Notes: generated by a model not told the origin, from the sequence alone. Numbered from the stretch's first letter, positions 1 to 5,788 are shown. The stretch is 8,349 nucleotides of DNA from Ruminococcaceae bacterium UBA3751 (GCA_002371215.1 DFGL01000082.1:7982-16330); one strand, 5' to 3'. Numbers and translations are program-made.

Positions 1-382
1 CGCCCTTGCCGCCGCCCATCGGGAGACCTGTAAGAGAGTTTTTAAATGTCTGCTCAAAGCCAAGGAAGAACATAATTGAGCCGTTTACAGTGGGATGGAA
101 ACGAAGGCCGCCCTTGTACGGACCGATAGCAGAGTTAAACTGAACACGGTAACCTCTGTTAACCTGTGTTTTACCCTCATCGTCAACCCATGCAACGCGG
201 AAGGTAATGAACCTTTCGGGCTCAACCATACGGCCGAGGATATCCTCTTCCTCATATTCCGGATGCTCTTCAACAACCTTTTCAAGAGAGCCTAAAACCT
301 CTTTAACGGTCTGAATAAATTCAGGCTTTTCGGGGTTTCTCTTTTCAGCTGTTTCAATGACTTTTGCAATGTACTCGTTCAT
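1..382 (-). CDS. gdhA: NADP-type glutamate dehydrogenase, N-terminal part (runs off left edge)
   Basis: The enzyme interconverts 2-oxoglutarate plus ammonium and glutamate in the cytoplasm, linking nitrogen assimilation to the TCA cycle. Only the first 127 codons are present; a typical member is about 445 residues. The visible part is the N-terminal substrate-binding domain. It contains the family signature GPYKGGLRFHP (residues 87-97), FLGFEQTFKNSLTGLPMGGGKG (split here as FLGFEQTFKN and SLTGLPMGGGKG, 106-127), and the conserved lysines K90, K114 and K126 expected for substrate binding and catalysis. The ATG at 382 follows AAGGAG (393-398 region) at good spacing, and a sigma-A-like promoter lies 55-80 bp upstream, so the start is secure. 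It reads in the same direction as clpC but is separated from it by a terminator and has its own promoter. NADP rather than NAD specificity is inferred from similarity to the E. coli/clostridial GdhA type, because the cofactor domain is outside the window. Confidence 0.95.
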   Translation of the reverse strand, partial: MNEYIAKVIETAEKRNPEKPEFIQTVKEVLGSLEKVVEEHPEYEEEDILGRMVEPERFITFRVAWVDDEGKTQVNRGYRVQFNSAIGPYKGGLRFHPTVNGSIMFFLGFEQTFKNSLTGLPMGGGKG

Positions 383-436
383 AGCTAAAACACTCCTTTA
401 AAAATATTTACTTTTAAGTGTAAACCACCGTATAAT

Positions 437-465
437 ATATTAGTCTTTTCACCTGAAAATGTCAA
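437..465 (-). promoter_or_regulatory. Predicted sigma-A promoter of gdhA
   Basis: On the minus strand a perfect -35 TTGACA (460-465) is followed by a 17-bp spacer and a -10 TAATAT (437-442). Transcription would start near 430, giving a leader of about 48 nt before the gdhA ATG. It sits just downstream of the clpC terminator, so gdhA is expected to be transcribed independently of the heat-shock operon. No CtsR box is visible next to it. Confidence 0.75.
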
Positions 466-472
466 TAGTTAT

Positions 473-508
473 AAAAAACAGGCGGTAACCGTACCGCCTG
501 CCGTTTTT
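473..508 (-). terminator. Intrinsic terminator of the ctsR-clpC operon, possibly bidirectional
   Basis: An 8-bp GC-rich stem, CAGGCGGT (479-486) and ACCGCCTG (493-500), closes a 6-nt loop. On the minus strand it is followed directly by a run of six T (473-478), the expected layout for termination 10-40 nt after the clpC stop. The plus strand also has a T-run (503-508) two bases after the stem, so it could stop transcription in both directions. Confidence 0.85.
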
Positions 509-511
509 TGT

Positions 512-2938
512 TTATGAAGCGAAAGCAAATTCACCGTTGTTGAAGCTTACCTTGCATTTTTCGCCTGCCTTAAGTTTATCCTCGAGAATAAGCTCCGAAA
601 GCCTGTCCTCAATTTTGGACTGAATTTCCCTTCTGAGCGGTCTTGCACCGTAGGTTTTATCAAAGCCCGCCTCAGCAAGAGCACTGATAGCGTCATCCGA
701 AAATTCAATATCAATATCCATTTCGTTAAGGCGTTTTCTGAGCGTTTCAAGCATACGCTTTGCAATTTCCTTAATATCTTCAATATTGAGCTGACTGAAC
801 ACGATTATCTCGTCAAGTCTGTTAAGGAATTCGGGCTTGAAGGTACGCTTGAGGTCTGCCATAACAAGCTCCTCAATATTCTTTTCCTCATTGTCGTCGC
901 CGAAACCGAGCGACTTTTTGCCGTCCGTAATCTTTGACGCGCCAACGTTCGAGGTCATAATAATAATTGAGTTTTTAAAGGATACCTTTCTGCCCTGAGA
1001 ATCGGTAAGAACGCCGTCCTCAAGAATCTGAAGGAGAATATTGAAAACGTCGGGATGAGCCTTTTCAATCTCATCAAAAAGCACTACGCTGTACGGCTTT
1101 CTGCGGATTTTTTCGGTAAGCTGACCGCCCTCGTCAAATCCTACGTAGCCCGGGGGCGAGCCGATGAGCTTTGATACGGTATGCTTTTCCATATACTCGC
1201 TCATATCAAGCTTAACTATTGCATTTTCATCGCCGAACATAGCCTCGGCAAGGGTTTTACAGAGCTCCGTTTTACCAACGCCCGTAGGACCGAGGAAGAT
1301 AAACGAGCCTATTGGTCTGTTCGGGTTTTTAAGCCCTACTCTGCCGCGGCGGATAGCCTTTGCAATTGAGGTTACAGCCCTGTCCTGACCGACAATTCGT
1401 TTATGGAGAATTTCCTCCATATTGAGCAGGCGCTCGCTCTCCTCCTTAGAAAGCTCTGTTACGGGAATACCCGTCCAGGAGGAAACGACAGCGGCAATCT
1501 CGTCCGTCGTTACTGACTTAACCTCGTGGGATGAGGAATTGCGCCATTTATCCTTTTCGCCGTTCAGAAGTTCCTGAAGTTTATTCTGATTATCGCGGAA
1601 TTTTGCCGCATTTTCATAATCCTGCTGAGCTATTGCGCTCTGCTTTTCCTGTTCAAGACGCTTTATTTCCTCCTCCATATCCTTTAAGTTTCGGGGAAGA
1701 GTATAATTTCTCAGTCTTACTATTGAAGCCGCCTCGTCTATAAGGTCAATAGCCTTATCGGGCAGGTAACGGTCCGCAATGTATCGCGATGACATTTTAA
1801 CCGCGTTTTCAATAGCCTCGTCGGTAATTTTAACCTTATGGTGAGCCTCATATCTGTCGCGAAGACCTTTGAGAATTTCAACGGTTTCCTCCTCGCTCGG
1901 CTCGCCTACCGTTACGGGCTGAAAACGTCTTTCAAGCGCTGCGTCCTTTTCAATATTCTTTCTGTATTCATCAATAGTTGTTGCGCCGATAACCTGAATT
2001 TCACCCCTTGCAAGGGAGGGCTTAAGGATATTGGCGGCGTCAGCAGCGCCCTCTGCAGCACCTGCGCCGATAATGGTATGCACCTCGTCAATAAAAAGGA
2101 TTACGTCCTTTGCGTCGCGCACCTCGTCCATCGCCTTTTTAATTCGCTCCTCAAAATCGCCGCGGTACTTCGTACCGGCAACCATTGAGGTTAAATCAAG
2201 CGCAACGATTTTCTTATCCTTAAGAATTTCGGGCACCTCATCCTGAACTATCTTAAGAGCAAGTCCCTCTGCGATTGCAGTTTTGCCTACGCCGGGCTCT
2301 CCGATTAAGCAGGGGTTATTCTTGTTCCTTCGGCAGAGTATCTGAACAACTCGCTGAATCTCGTTTTCCCTGCCGATTACGGGGTCAATTTTGCCCTCCT
2401 TAGCAAGCTCTGTAAGGTTTTTGCCGAAATCGTCAAGAGTAGGCGTTTTACTTTTTGACTTGCGGTTAGTTTTATTCGTACGGCGTTCCTCCGCCTCTCC
2501 GCCCGATACGGACTGAATAACGTCCTGAAGCAGAACCTCGGCGGGAGCTCCCGTTTCGTTTAAGAATTTTACGGCGTAGCTGTCCGTTTCCTTAAGCAGA
2601 GAAATAAGAATATGCTCCGTTCCGACGAAGGAATTCATCATTCCCCTTGCAATCTGGAAGGAAAGCTCAATAATTCTTTTTGAGCGCGGAGTAAAATCCT
2701 CGGGGCTGAGCTTTGCGGGCTCACCAACGCCTATCTGGGTTTTAATAAGCTCGTCAATCTTCTCCTGAGTTACTCCGTTGTTTTCAAGTACGGCTGCCGC
2801 AACGCCGGTACCCTCTTTAATTAAACCTATTAATATATGCTCGCTGCCCACATAGTTATGGCCGTAATTCTCGGCAGCGGTAATTGCGAGGTTGAGAGCC
2901 TCGTTGGCCTTTTGTGTAAATGAATTAAATCTGTACAT
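512..2938 (-). CDS. clpC: ClpC, Hsp100/Clp AAA+ unfoldase of the ClpCP protease
   Basis: ClpC unfolds regulatory and damaged proteins with ATP and feeds them to ClpP. At 808 residues it matches the usual length (about 810). Order of domains: two N-terminal Clp repeats (about 1-145); AAA+ D1 with Walker A GEPGVGKT (213-220) and Walker B VILFIDE (279-285); a middle domain with a UVR-like coiled coil (about 417-460), the region where McsA-type adaptors bind in the known system; AAA+ D2 with Walker A GPTGVGKT (550-557) and Walker B VVLFDE (618-623); and a ClpP-docking loop containing LGF (677-679). E33 and E108 in the N-domain GSEHI/GTEHI motifs match the two Glu residues known to dock phospho-arginine in B. 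subtilis ClpC. The ATG follows AAGGAGG (2946-2952) with 7 nt spacing. It is the last gene of the operon, 50 bp after mcsB, with a hairpin between them. The frame is intact and no odd residues were seen. Confidence 0.98.
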   Translation of the reverse strand: MYRFNSFTQKANEALNLAITAAENYGHNYVGSEHILIGLIKEGTGVAAAVLENNGVTQEKIDELIKTQIGVGEPAKLSPEDFTPRSKRIIELSFQIARGMMNSFVGTEHILISLLKETDSYAVKFLNETGAPAEVLLQDVIQSVSGGEAEERRTNKTNRKSKSKTPTLDDFGKNLTELAKEGKIDPVIGRENEIQRVVQILCRRNKNNPCLIGEPGVGKTAIAEGLALKIVQDEVPEILKDKKIVALDLTSMVAGTKYRGDFEERIKKAMDEVRDAKDVILFIDEVHTIIGAGAAEGAADAANILKPSLARGEIQVIGATTIDEYRKNIEKDAALERRFQPVTVGEPSEEETVEILKGLRDRYEAHHKVKITDEAIENAVKMSSRYIADRYLPDKAIDLIDEAASIVRLRNYTLPRNLKDMEEEIKRLEQEKQSAIAQQDYENAAKFRDNQNKLQELLNGEKDKWRNSSSHEVKSVTTDEIAAVVSSWTGIPVTELSKEESERLLNMEEILHKRIVGQDRAVTSIAKAIRRGRVGLKNPNRPIGSFIFLGPTGVGKTELCKTLAEAMFGDENAIVKLDMSEYMEKHTVSKLIGSPPGYVGFDEGGQLTEKIRRKPYSVVLFDEIEKAHPDVFNILLQILEDGVLTDSQGRKVSFKNSIIIMTSNVGASKITDGKKSLGFGDDNEEKNIEELVMADLKRTFKPEFLNRLDEIIVFSQLNIEDIKEIAKRMLETLRKRLNEMDIDIEFSDDAISALAEAGFDKTYGARPLRREIQSKIEDRLSELILEDKLKAGEKCKVSFNNGEFAFAS

Positions 2939-2959
2939 AGTAATTCCTCCTTATCTGCT

Positions 2960-2988
2960 ACGGCAGAAATAAAGGATAGTTCTGCCGT
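2960..2988 (-). repeat. Inverted repeat between mcsB and clpC (mRNA hairpin)
   Basis: A perfect 9-bp inverted repeat, ACGGCAGAA (2960-2968) and TTCTGCCGT (2980-2988), with an 11-nt loop, fills the space between the mcsB stop and the clpC ribosome binding site (2946-2952). It starts right next to the mcsB TAA. There is no T-run after it on the minus strand, so it is not a classical terminator. It could stabilise the transcript end, act as an RNase processing site, or attenuate expression of clpC relative to the upstream genes; the sequence does not decide among these. Confidence 0.7.
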
Positions 2989-3987
2989 TTACTCCAGACG
3001 CTCCCTTACTATCTGGGCGCGGAGCCTTTCGGTCATCTCCTTAGTCAGCTCCTCTCCCGAGGATACCGCAAGGCTTGCGTTCTGAAGCTCATAAAGCATA
3101 TCGCCTATTGTTTTGTAATCAATATCAAGGTACTTTAGGCTTGCACCCAAGCGCACAACGGAAAGCGAGTCAAGAAATTCATCAAGACTGAGCTTACGCG
3201 CTGTTTTAAGTATGCCCATAGTACGGTAAATTTTATCCTCAAAATCAATATTTTCTTTGAGTTGCTCACGGGTTTTGCGCTCCTGCTGAACAATCTGGTC
3301 GCAAATTGCTGTAATATTGTCTATAGCGCTCTTTTCGCTTATTCCGAGCGAAACGTGGTTTGAAAGGATAAACATATCCCCCGAGCCGCTATCAAACATA
3401 TCTCTGAGCGACAGTCCGAGCTTTCCGACCATTGCGGTTAATCGGTAAATCGCTCCGGTTTGTGCAAGCGCCGGAAGATGAAGCGCAAAGGAAACCTTAA
3501 GTCCCGTGCCGAGATTTACGGGCGAAGCAGTCAGAAAACCGAGCTTTTCCGAGAACGCAATCTTTTGGGATGAAATAAACACGTCGTCAAGCTCATCGGC
3601 TTTTTCATACGCCTTCTCAAGATTTTCTCCCGCAGCAAAGGCGTTAATTCTTATATGGTCCTCGCTGCAGAGGATAATAGATATATCCTCATTTTTTGAG
3701 AGCATAAACGAAGGCTTGTTTTCGGACAATCTATTTGAAATAAGCTGCTTCTCAGCATATGATTCAAGCTCGCTTTCGCTGAGGCTTTCCGTGTTTATTA
3801 AATCAAACTCATTAGCAAGAGGAGAGCTTTTAACGGTTGCATACAGCTTTTTTGTTATACTTTTACGGATGTCGCCGCTCATTTTTCGCGGGAAGGGCGC
3901 GTCAGCAAGGTTTCTCGCAAGGCGTACCTTTGAATACATTACAACATCCGAATTATTGCCGTTACCCTGATACCATTTACCGTTCAT
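2989..3987 (-). CDS. mcsB: McsB-family protein arginine kinase with a divergent active site
   Basis: McsB is a phosphagen-kinase relative that phosphorylates arginine in proteins, including CtsR, marking them for ClpCP. Family motifs are clear: KVRLARN (20-26), SEDHIRI (108-114), NLGTGL (158-163), LHLPAL (169-174) and a C-terminal RERLE. It has 332 residues; from memory B. subtilis McsB has about 363. Several key positions differ from the B. subtilis protein: Ser155 sits where the catalytic-site Cys167 is found (motif TASP instead of TSCP); Lys20 and Lys164 replace phosphate-binding Arg29 and Arg176; Ser108 replaces the first Glu of NEED; and the loop after Arg195 is about three residues shorter. 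The Glu before Asp110 (Glu109), Arg113 and Arg195 are kept. The frame is intact and the start is fixed by GGAGG about 9 nt upstream, inside the mcsA end. The spacing to mcsA is 2 nt, so translation is probably coupled. The gene family is certain; kinase activity is not. Confidence 0.93.
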   Translation of the reverse strand: MNGKWYQGNGNNSDVVMYSKVRLARNLADAPFPRKMSGDIRKSITKKLYATVKSSPLANEFDLINTESLSESELESYAEKQLISNRLSENKPSFMLSKNEDISIILCSEDHIRINAFAAGENLEKAYEKADELDDVFISSQKIAFSEKLGFLTASPVNLGTGLKVSFALHLPALAQTGAIYRLTAMVGKLGLSLRDMFDSGSGDMFILSNHVSLGISEKSAIDNITAICDQIVQQERKTREQLKENIDFEDKIYRTMGILKTARKLSLDEFLDSLSVVRLGASLKYLDIDYKTIGDMLYELQNASLAVSSGEELTKEMTERLRAQIVRERLE

Positions 3988-3989
3988 TG

Positions 3990-4502
3990 TTAATCCTCCT
4001 TGCCGAGCTCGTTGATTTTATCTCTTAATACCGCTGCGTCCTCAAAGCGCTGTTCCTGAATTGCGAGCTTTAAGTCCGCCTTGAGCTTATCAAGCTCTGA
4101 AACCGATTCTTTTTCGGTTTCGTTTTTCTCCTCGGTATAGCTTACGTTTTTGCCTATATGCTTTGCTCTGCCGTGGAGCTTTTCTATGCTCGGCTCAAGC
4201 TTTCTTTCAAATTTATCGTAGCAGTGAGCGCAGCCCACTCTGCCTGTATTAACAATGTCGTTGAAGGTTGTTCCGCAATAGGTACAGCGGTCCACCCCGG
4301 AAAGGGAGTTGAAAGCCTTTGCGCCTGCGCCGAGAAGATTTCCGAAAAGGCTGTCCATTGTAAACGGTTCAAACGAAAACTCCTCCATAACGCCGAGTTC
4401 TCTTGCGCATTCCTCACAGAGGTGCATTTCCTCTTTCCTTCCGTTGATTATTCTTTTAATATGAGTATTTGCTTCTCTTTCATTGCAATGTGTACATTTC
4501 AT
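3990..4502 (-). CDS. mcsA: McsA, zinc-binding activator/adaptor of McsB
   Basis: McsA is the small cytoplasmic partner that activates the McsB kinase and helps load ClpC. The 170-residue protein has the usual layout: an N-terminal pair of CxxC motifs (C3/C6 and C29/C32), a second pair (C73/C76 and C91/C94), and a C-terminal UVR motif (about 138-168, with LKLAIQEQRFEDAAVLRDKI, 145-164). All eight cysteines that would bind two zinc ions are present. The ATG at 4502 follows AGGAGG (4511-4516) with 8 nt spacing. It is 19 bp downstream of ctsR and 2 bp upstream of mcsB in the conserved operon order. Intact McsA next to a divergent McsB suggests the pair still works as a complex, which is an inference. 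Confidence 0.95.
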   Translation of the reverse strand: MKCTHCNEREANTHIKRIINGRKEEMHLCEECARELGVMEEFSFEPFTMDSLFGNLLGAGAKAFNSLSGVDRCTYCGTTFNDIVNTGRVGCAHCYDKFERKLEPSIEKLHGRAKHIGKNVSYTEEKNETEKESVSELDKLKADLKLAIQEQRFEDAAVLRDKINELGKED

Positions 4503-4521
4503 AGTGAATTCCTCCTTTAGG

Positions 4522-4971
4522 CTAATTGATATATGAAATCAGCATTTGTTTAAGCTGTCGGGCGCGGACAGAGTTAGCTTCATCGCGTTCCAGCCCGTAA
4601 TAATTATTATCCTTTATAGCCGACGCCATAATTTTTACGGCTTTATCATCTATAATATTCTGATAACTTAGGTTATTTAAATTCGCCTTCGCCGTTCTTT
4701 CGTCAATGCTGTCACCGATTGAATTTATCAGAGCGAGAATGGCGTTATCCTTGCTTTGAGCCCTTGTTATCAAGATGTATCCGCCGCCGCCGCGATGGCT
4801 TTCGATTCTGTACCCCGCCTCAGGCGTAAAGCGAGAGGAGATAACGTAGTTAATCTGGCTTGGTACGCAGCCTAAGCGGTTGGCTAAATCATTACGCTGA
4901 ATCTGAACGCTTGAGCTCTTATCGTCAAACATATCAAGAATCATATCCGCTATTAAATCGCTCATCTTCAT
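4522..4971 (-). CDS. ctsR: CtsR, transcriptional repressor of class III heat-shock genes
   Basis: CtsR binds direct repeats of the RGTCAAA type in front of clp and ctsR genes, and is released and degraded on heat or protein stress. The 149-residue length fits the family (about 153). The winged helix-turn-helix covers about residues 22-70: NDLANRLGCVPSQINYVISS (27-46) contains the recognition helix, and the RGGGGYILI wing (60-68) carries Arg60. This Arg matches the DNA-contacting Arg62 that McsB phosphorylates in Bacillus/Geobacillus. The rest is the C-terminal dimerisation domain. The ATG at 4971 has only a loose purine-rich site (GAAAGAAG, about 10 nt upstream); an ATG two codons later is an alternative. 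It is the first gene of the operon and its own promoter carries three CtsR boxes, indicating autoregulation. Confidence 0.95.
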   Translation of the reverse strand: MKMSDLIADMILDMFDDKSSSVQIQRNDLANRLGCVPSQINYVISSRFTPEAGYRIESHRGGGGYILITRAQSKDNAILALINSIGDSIDERTAKANLNNLSYQNIIDDKAVKIMASAIKDNNYYGLERDEANSVRARQLKQMLISYIN

Positions 4972-5001
4972 TTGGTAATCACTTCTTTCCGTATGTTTTT
5001 C

Positions 5002-5038
5002 GGTTTAAAGTCAATTTTAACTTTGACTTTCTTTAACC
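5002..5038 (-). repeat. Possible hairpin at the 5' end of the ctsR operon mRNA
   Basis: AAAGTCAA (5007-5014) and TTGACTTT (5023-5030) form a perfect 8-bp inverted repeat with an 8-nt loop. GGTT at 5002-5005 can also pair with AACC at 5035-5038 across an asymmetric bulge. With the predicted start near 5041 this would be a stem-loop at the very 5' end of the mRNA. It overlaps CtsR box 1, so the DNA repeat and the RNA hairpin share bases. The stem is AT-rich and of modest strength. Confidence 0.4.
5022..5038 (-). promoter_or_regulatory. CtsR operator, box 1
   Basis: On the minus strand it reads GGTTAAA GAA AGTCAAA. Against the known CtsR consensus RGTCAAA-NAN-RGTCAAA this matches 13 of 14 half-site bases plus the central A of the spacer. 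It lies immediately downstream of the predicted start of transcription, where bound repressor would block promoter clearance. Confidence 0.8.
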
Positions 5039-5047
5039 TTCGAGTTT

Positions 5048-5076
5048 GTTATAGCACAAAGGTCAAGAAAAGTCAA
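5048..5076 (-). promoter_or_regulatory. Predicted sigma-A promoter of the ctsR-mcsA-mcsB-clpC operon
   Basis: On the minus strand -35 TTGACT (5071-5076), a 17-bp spacer and -10 TATAAC (5048-5053). Transcription would begin near 5041, about 70 nt before the ctsR ATG. An A6T6 tract at 5087-5098 lies about 46-57 bp upstream of the start, the place of an UP element. CtsR box 2 covers the -35 and the spacer, and box 1 lies just after the start, so this is a CtsR-repressed vegetative promoter. Confidence 0.8.
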
Positions 5077-5077
5077 T
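5061..5077 (+). promoter_or_regulatory. CtsR operator, box 2
   Basis: The plus strand reads GGTCAAG AAA AGTCAAT, matching 12 of 14 half-site bases of RGTCAAA-NAN-RGTCAAA. It overlaps the -35 element and most of the spacer of the operon promoter, in the opposite orientation to boxes 1 and 3. Bound CtsR would compete directly with RNA polymerase. Confidence 0.75.
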
Positions 5078-5095
5078 ACTTTTTTCAAAAAATTT

Positions 5096-5112
5096 TTTGA
5101 CTTTTTCTGACC
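5096..5112 (-). promoter_or_regulatory. CtsR operator, box 3
   Basis: On the minus strand it reads GGTCAGA AAA AGTCAAA, matching 13 of 14 half-site bases and the NAN spacer. It lies about 55-71 bp upstream of the predicted start, beyond the A6T6 tract. Centre-to-centre distances are 39 bp (box 1 to 2) and 35 bp (box 2 to 3). Confidence 0.72.
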
Positions 5113-5119
5113 TTCACAA

Positions 5120-5156
5120 AAAGCAAATAAAAAAGCAGGGTTAACACCCTGCTTTT
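5120..5156 (-). terminator. Intrinsic terminator after the ireB / 101-aa gene unit
   Basis: A perfect 10-bp stem, AAAAGCAGGG (5131-5140) and CCCTGCTTTT (5147-5156), with a 6-nt loop lies about 10 bp after the stop of the small gene at 5167. On the minus strand the stem ends in a T-rich run (TTTTTTATTTGC). It insulates the CtsR-controlled operon from readthrough. Confidence 0.85.
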
Positions 5157-5166
5157 CCTAAAAACA

Positions 5167-5472
5167 TTATCCTTTTTTAAGCTGTCTTTCAAGCCATGCT
5201 GCGCCAAGGTCAAGAGCAGTAAACACGCCCTTCTTTTCGCTCTTTTTGAGCACCATATCCTTTGGCGAAACCGTTGGGTCGGTGCTGATAAGCTGAACCG
5301 TAACATCATCAGCTATCTTAACCCCGTTTTCCTCCTTTTCGGATTTAACGGTAAGGCAAACAACGTACGGGTCGTTCATATCGCCGTAATATATGGTCTT
5401 TCCGCTTCTTACAAGCGGTTTACCCTTATACTCTGTAAACTTTGGCTCTTTTGTTTTCTTTTCCTCTGCCAT
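5167..5472 (-). CDS. Small conserved-looking protein of unknown function
   Basis: I do not recognise a named family. The 101-residue product is cytoplasmic by appearance, with no signal peptide or membrane segment. It starts with a Lys/Glu-rich stretch (3-11), then YKGKPLVRSGKTIYYGDM (15-32), a likely beta-rich core (PYVVCLTVKS, then DDVTVQLIST), and a C-terminal amphipathic segment (DLGAAWLERQLKKG). The basic, strongly structured motif and a good ribosome binding site (AAAGGAGG, 5480-5487) at proper spacing support a real gene. It lies 20 bp after ireB and shares its transcript, ending at a strong terminator. In many Firmicutes the gene after ireB is ruvX; this protein is not RuvX and does not look like the DUF1292 protein often found nearby. 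A link to IreB function is only suggested by co-transcription. Confidence 0.8.
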   Translation of the reverse strand: MAEEKKTKEPKFTEYKGKPLVRSGKTIYYGDMNDPYVVCLTVKSEKEENGVKIADDVTVQLISTDPTVSPKDMVLKKSEKKGVFTALDLGAAWLERQLKKG

Positions 5473-5492
5473 AATGAGCCTCCTTTATCTGA

Positions 5493-5735
5493 TTATCCTA
5501 AATAGGACTTTACCATTTCCGCAAGTAACTCGTCCCTGTCAATTCTTCTGATAAGACTTCTTGCGTTTTTGTGGGTTGTAATATAGGTAGGGTCCTCGGA
5601 CAGTATATAGCCGACAATCTGGTTAACGGGATTATAACCCTTTTCCTGAAGCGCGTCAAAAACCTGAGTTAAGGTTTCCTTCATTATGTCATCATTGTCG
5701 CCGCCGATTTTAAAGGTCATAGTCTTACTTGACAC
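5493..5735 (-). CDS. ireB: IreB family (UPF0297) regulatory phosphoprotein
   Basis: IreB of Enterococcus faecalis is a small dimeric protein phosphorylated on N-terminal threonines by the PASTA kinase IreK, and it influences cephalosporin resistance; B. subtilis YrzL is the same family. The 80-residue product has the family signature ALQEKGYNPVNQIVGYILS (28-46), DPTYITTHKNARSLIRRIDRDE (given in two parts: DPTYITTHKNA and RSLIRRIDRDE), and ends in VKSYLG. T5 in TMTF (5-8) matches the conserved phosphorylated Thr of the TM/VRF motif. The start is GTG at 5735: GGAGGT (5745-5750) lies 9 nt upstream, while the next ATG (5720) is 24 nt from it, which is too far. It is first in a two-gene unit with its own promoter and divergent from the membrane protein gene. 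Confidence 0.92.
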   Translation of the reverse strand: MSSKTMTFKIGGDNDDIMKETLTQVFDALQEKGYNPVNQIVGYILSEDPTYITTHKNARSLIRRIDRDELLAEMVKSYLG

Positions 5736-5788
5736 AGTAAAGTCACCTCCGATATAAATATATTAATCCATTATAATTTCAATTATTC

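Noticed and set aside
95..295. Two overlapping short open frames on both strands within gdhA
   Set aside because: The reading frame that encodes GdhA motifs runs through the region without interruption.
1838..2188. Open frame of 116 codons on the plus strand inside clpC
   Set aside because: It is a shadow of the highly conserved D1 region of clpC; no start signals or family resemblance.
2960..2988. Terminator between mcsB and clpC
   Set aside because: The stem has no T-run on the minus strand, and clpC has no separate promoter that I can see in the 50-bp gap.
3506..3970. Open frame of 154 codons on the plus strand inside mcsB
   Set aside because: It is antisense to a well-supported gene, has no ribosome binding site or recognisable domain, and is Ser-rich as expected for a reverse-strand shadow.
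2989..3987. mcsB as a frameshifted pseudogene
   Set aside because: The frame is continuous, conserved motifs occur in order to the C-terminal RERLE, and the gene is tightly coupled to mcsA.
5007..5030. Fourth CtsR box at the leader inverted repeat
   Set aside because: The half-sites face each other with an 8-bp gap, not the direct repeat with 3-bp spacing that CtsR needs.
5770..5775. Second TATAAT as an alternative ireB -10
   Set aside because: No acceptable -35 lies 16-18 bp upstream of it; the region is AT-rich.
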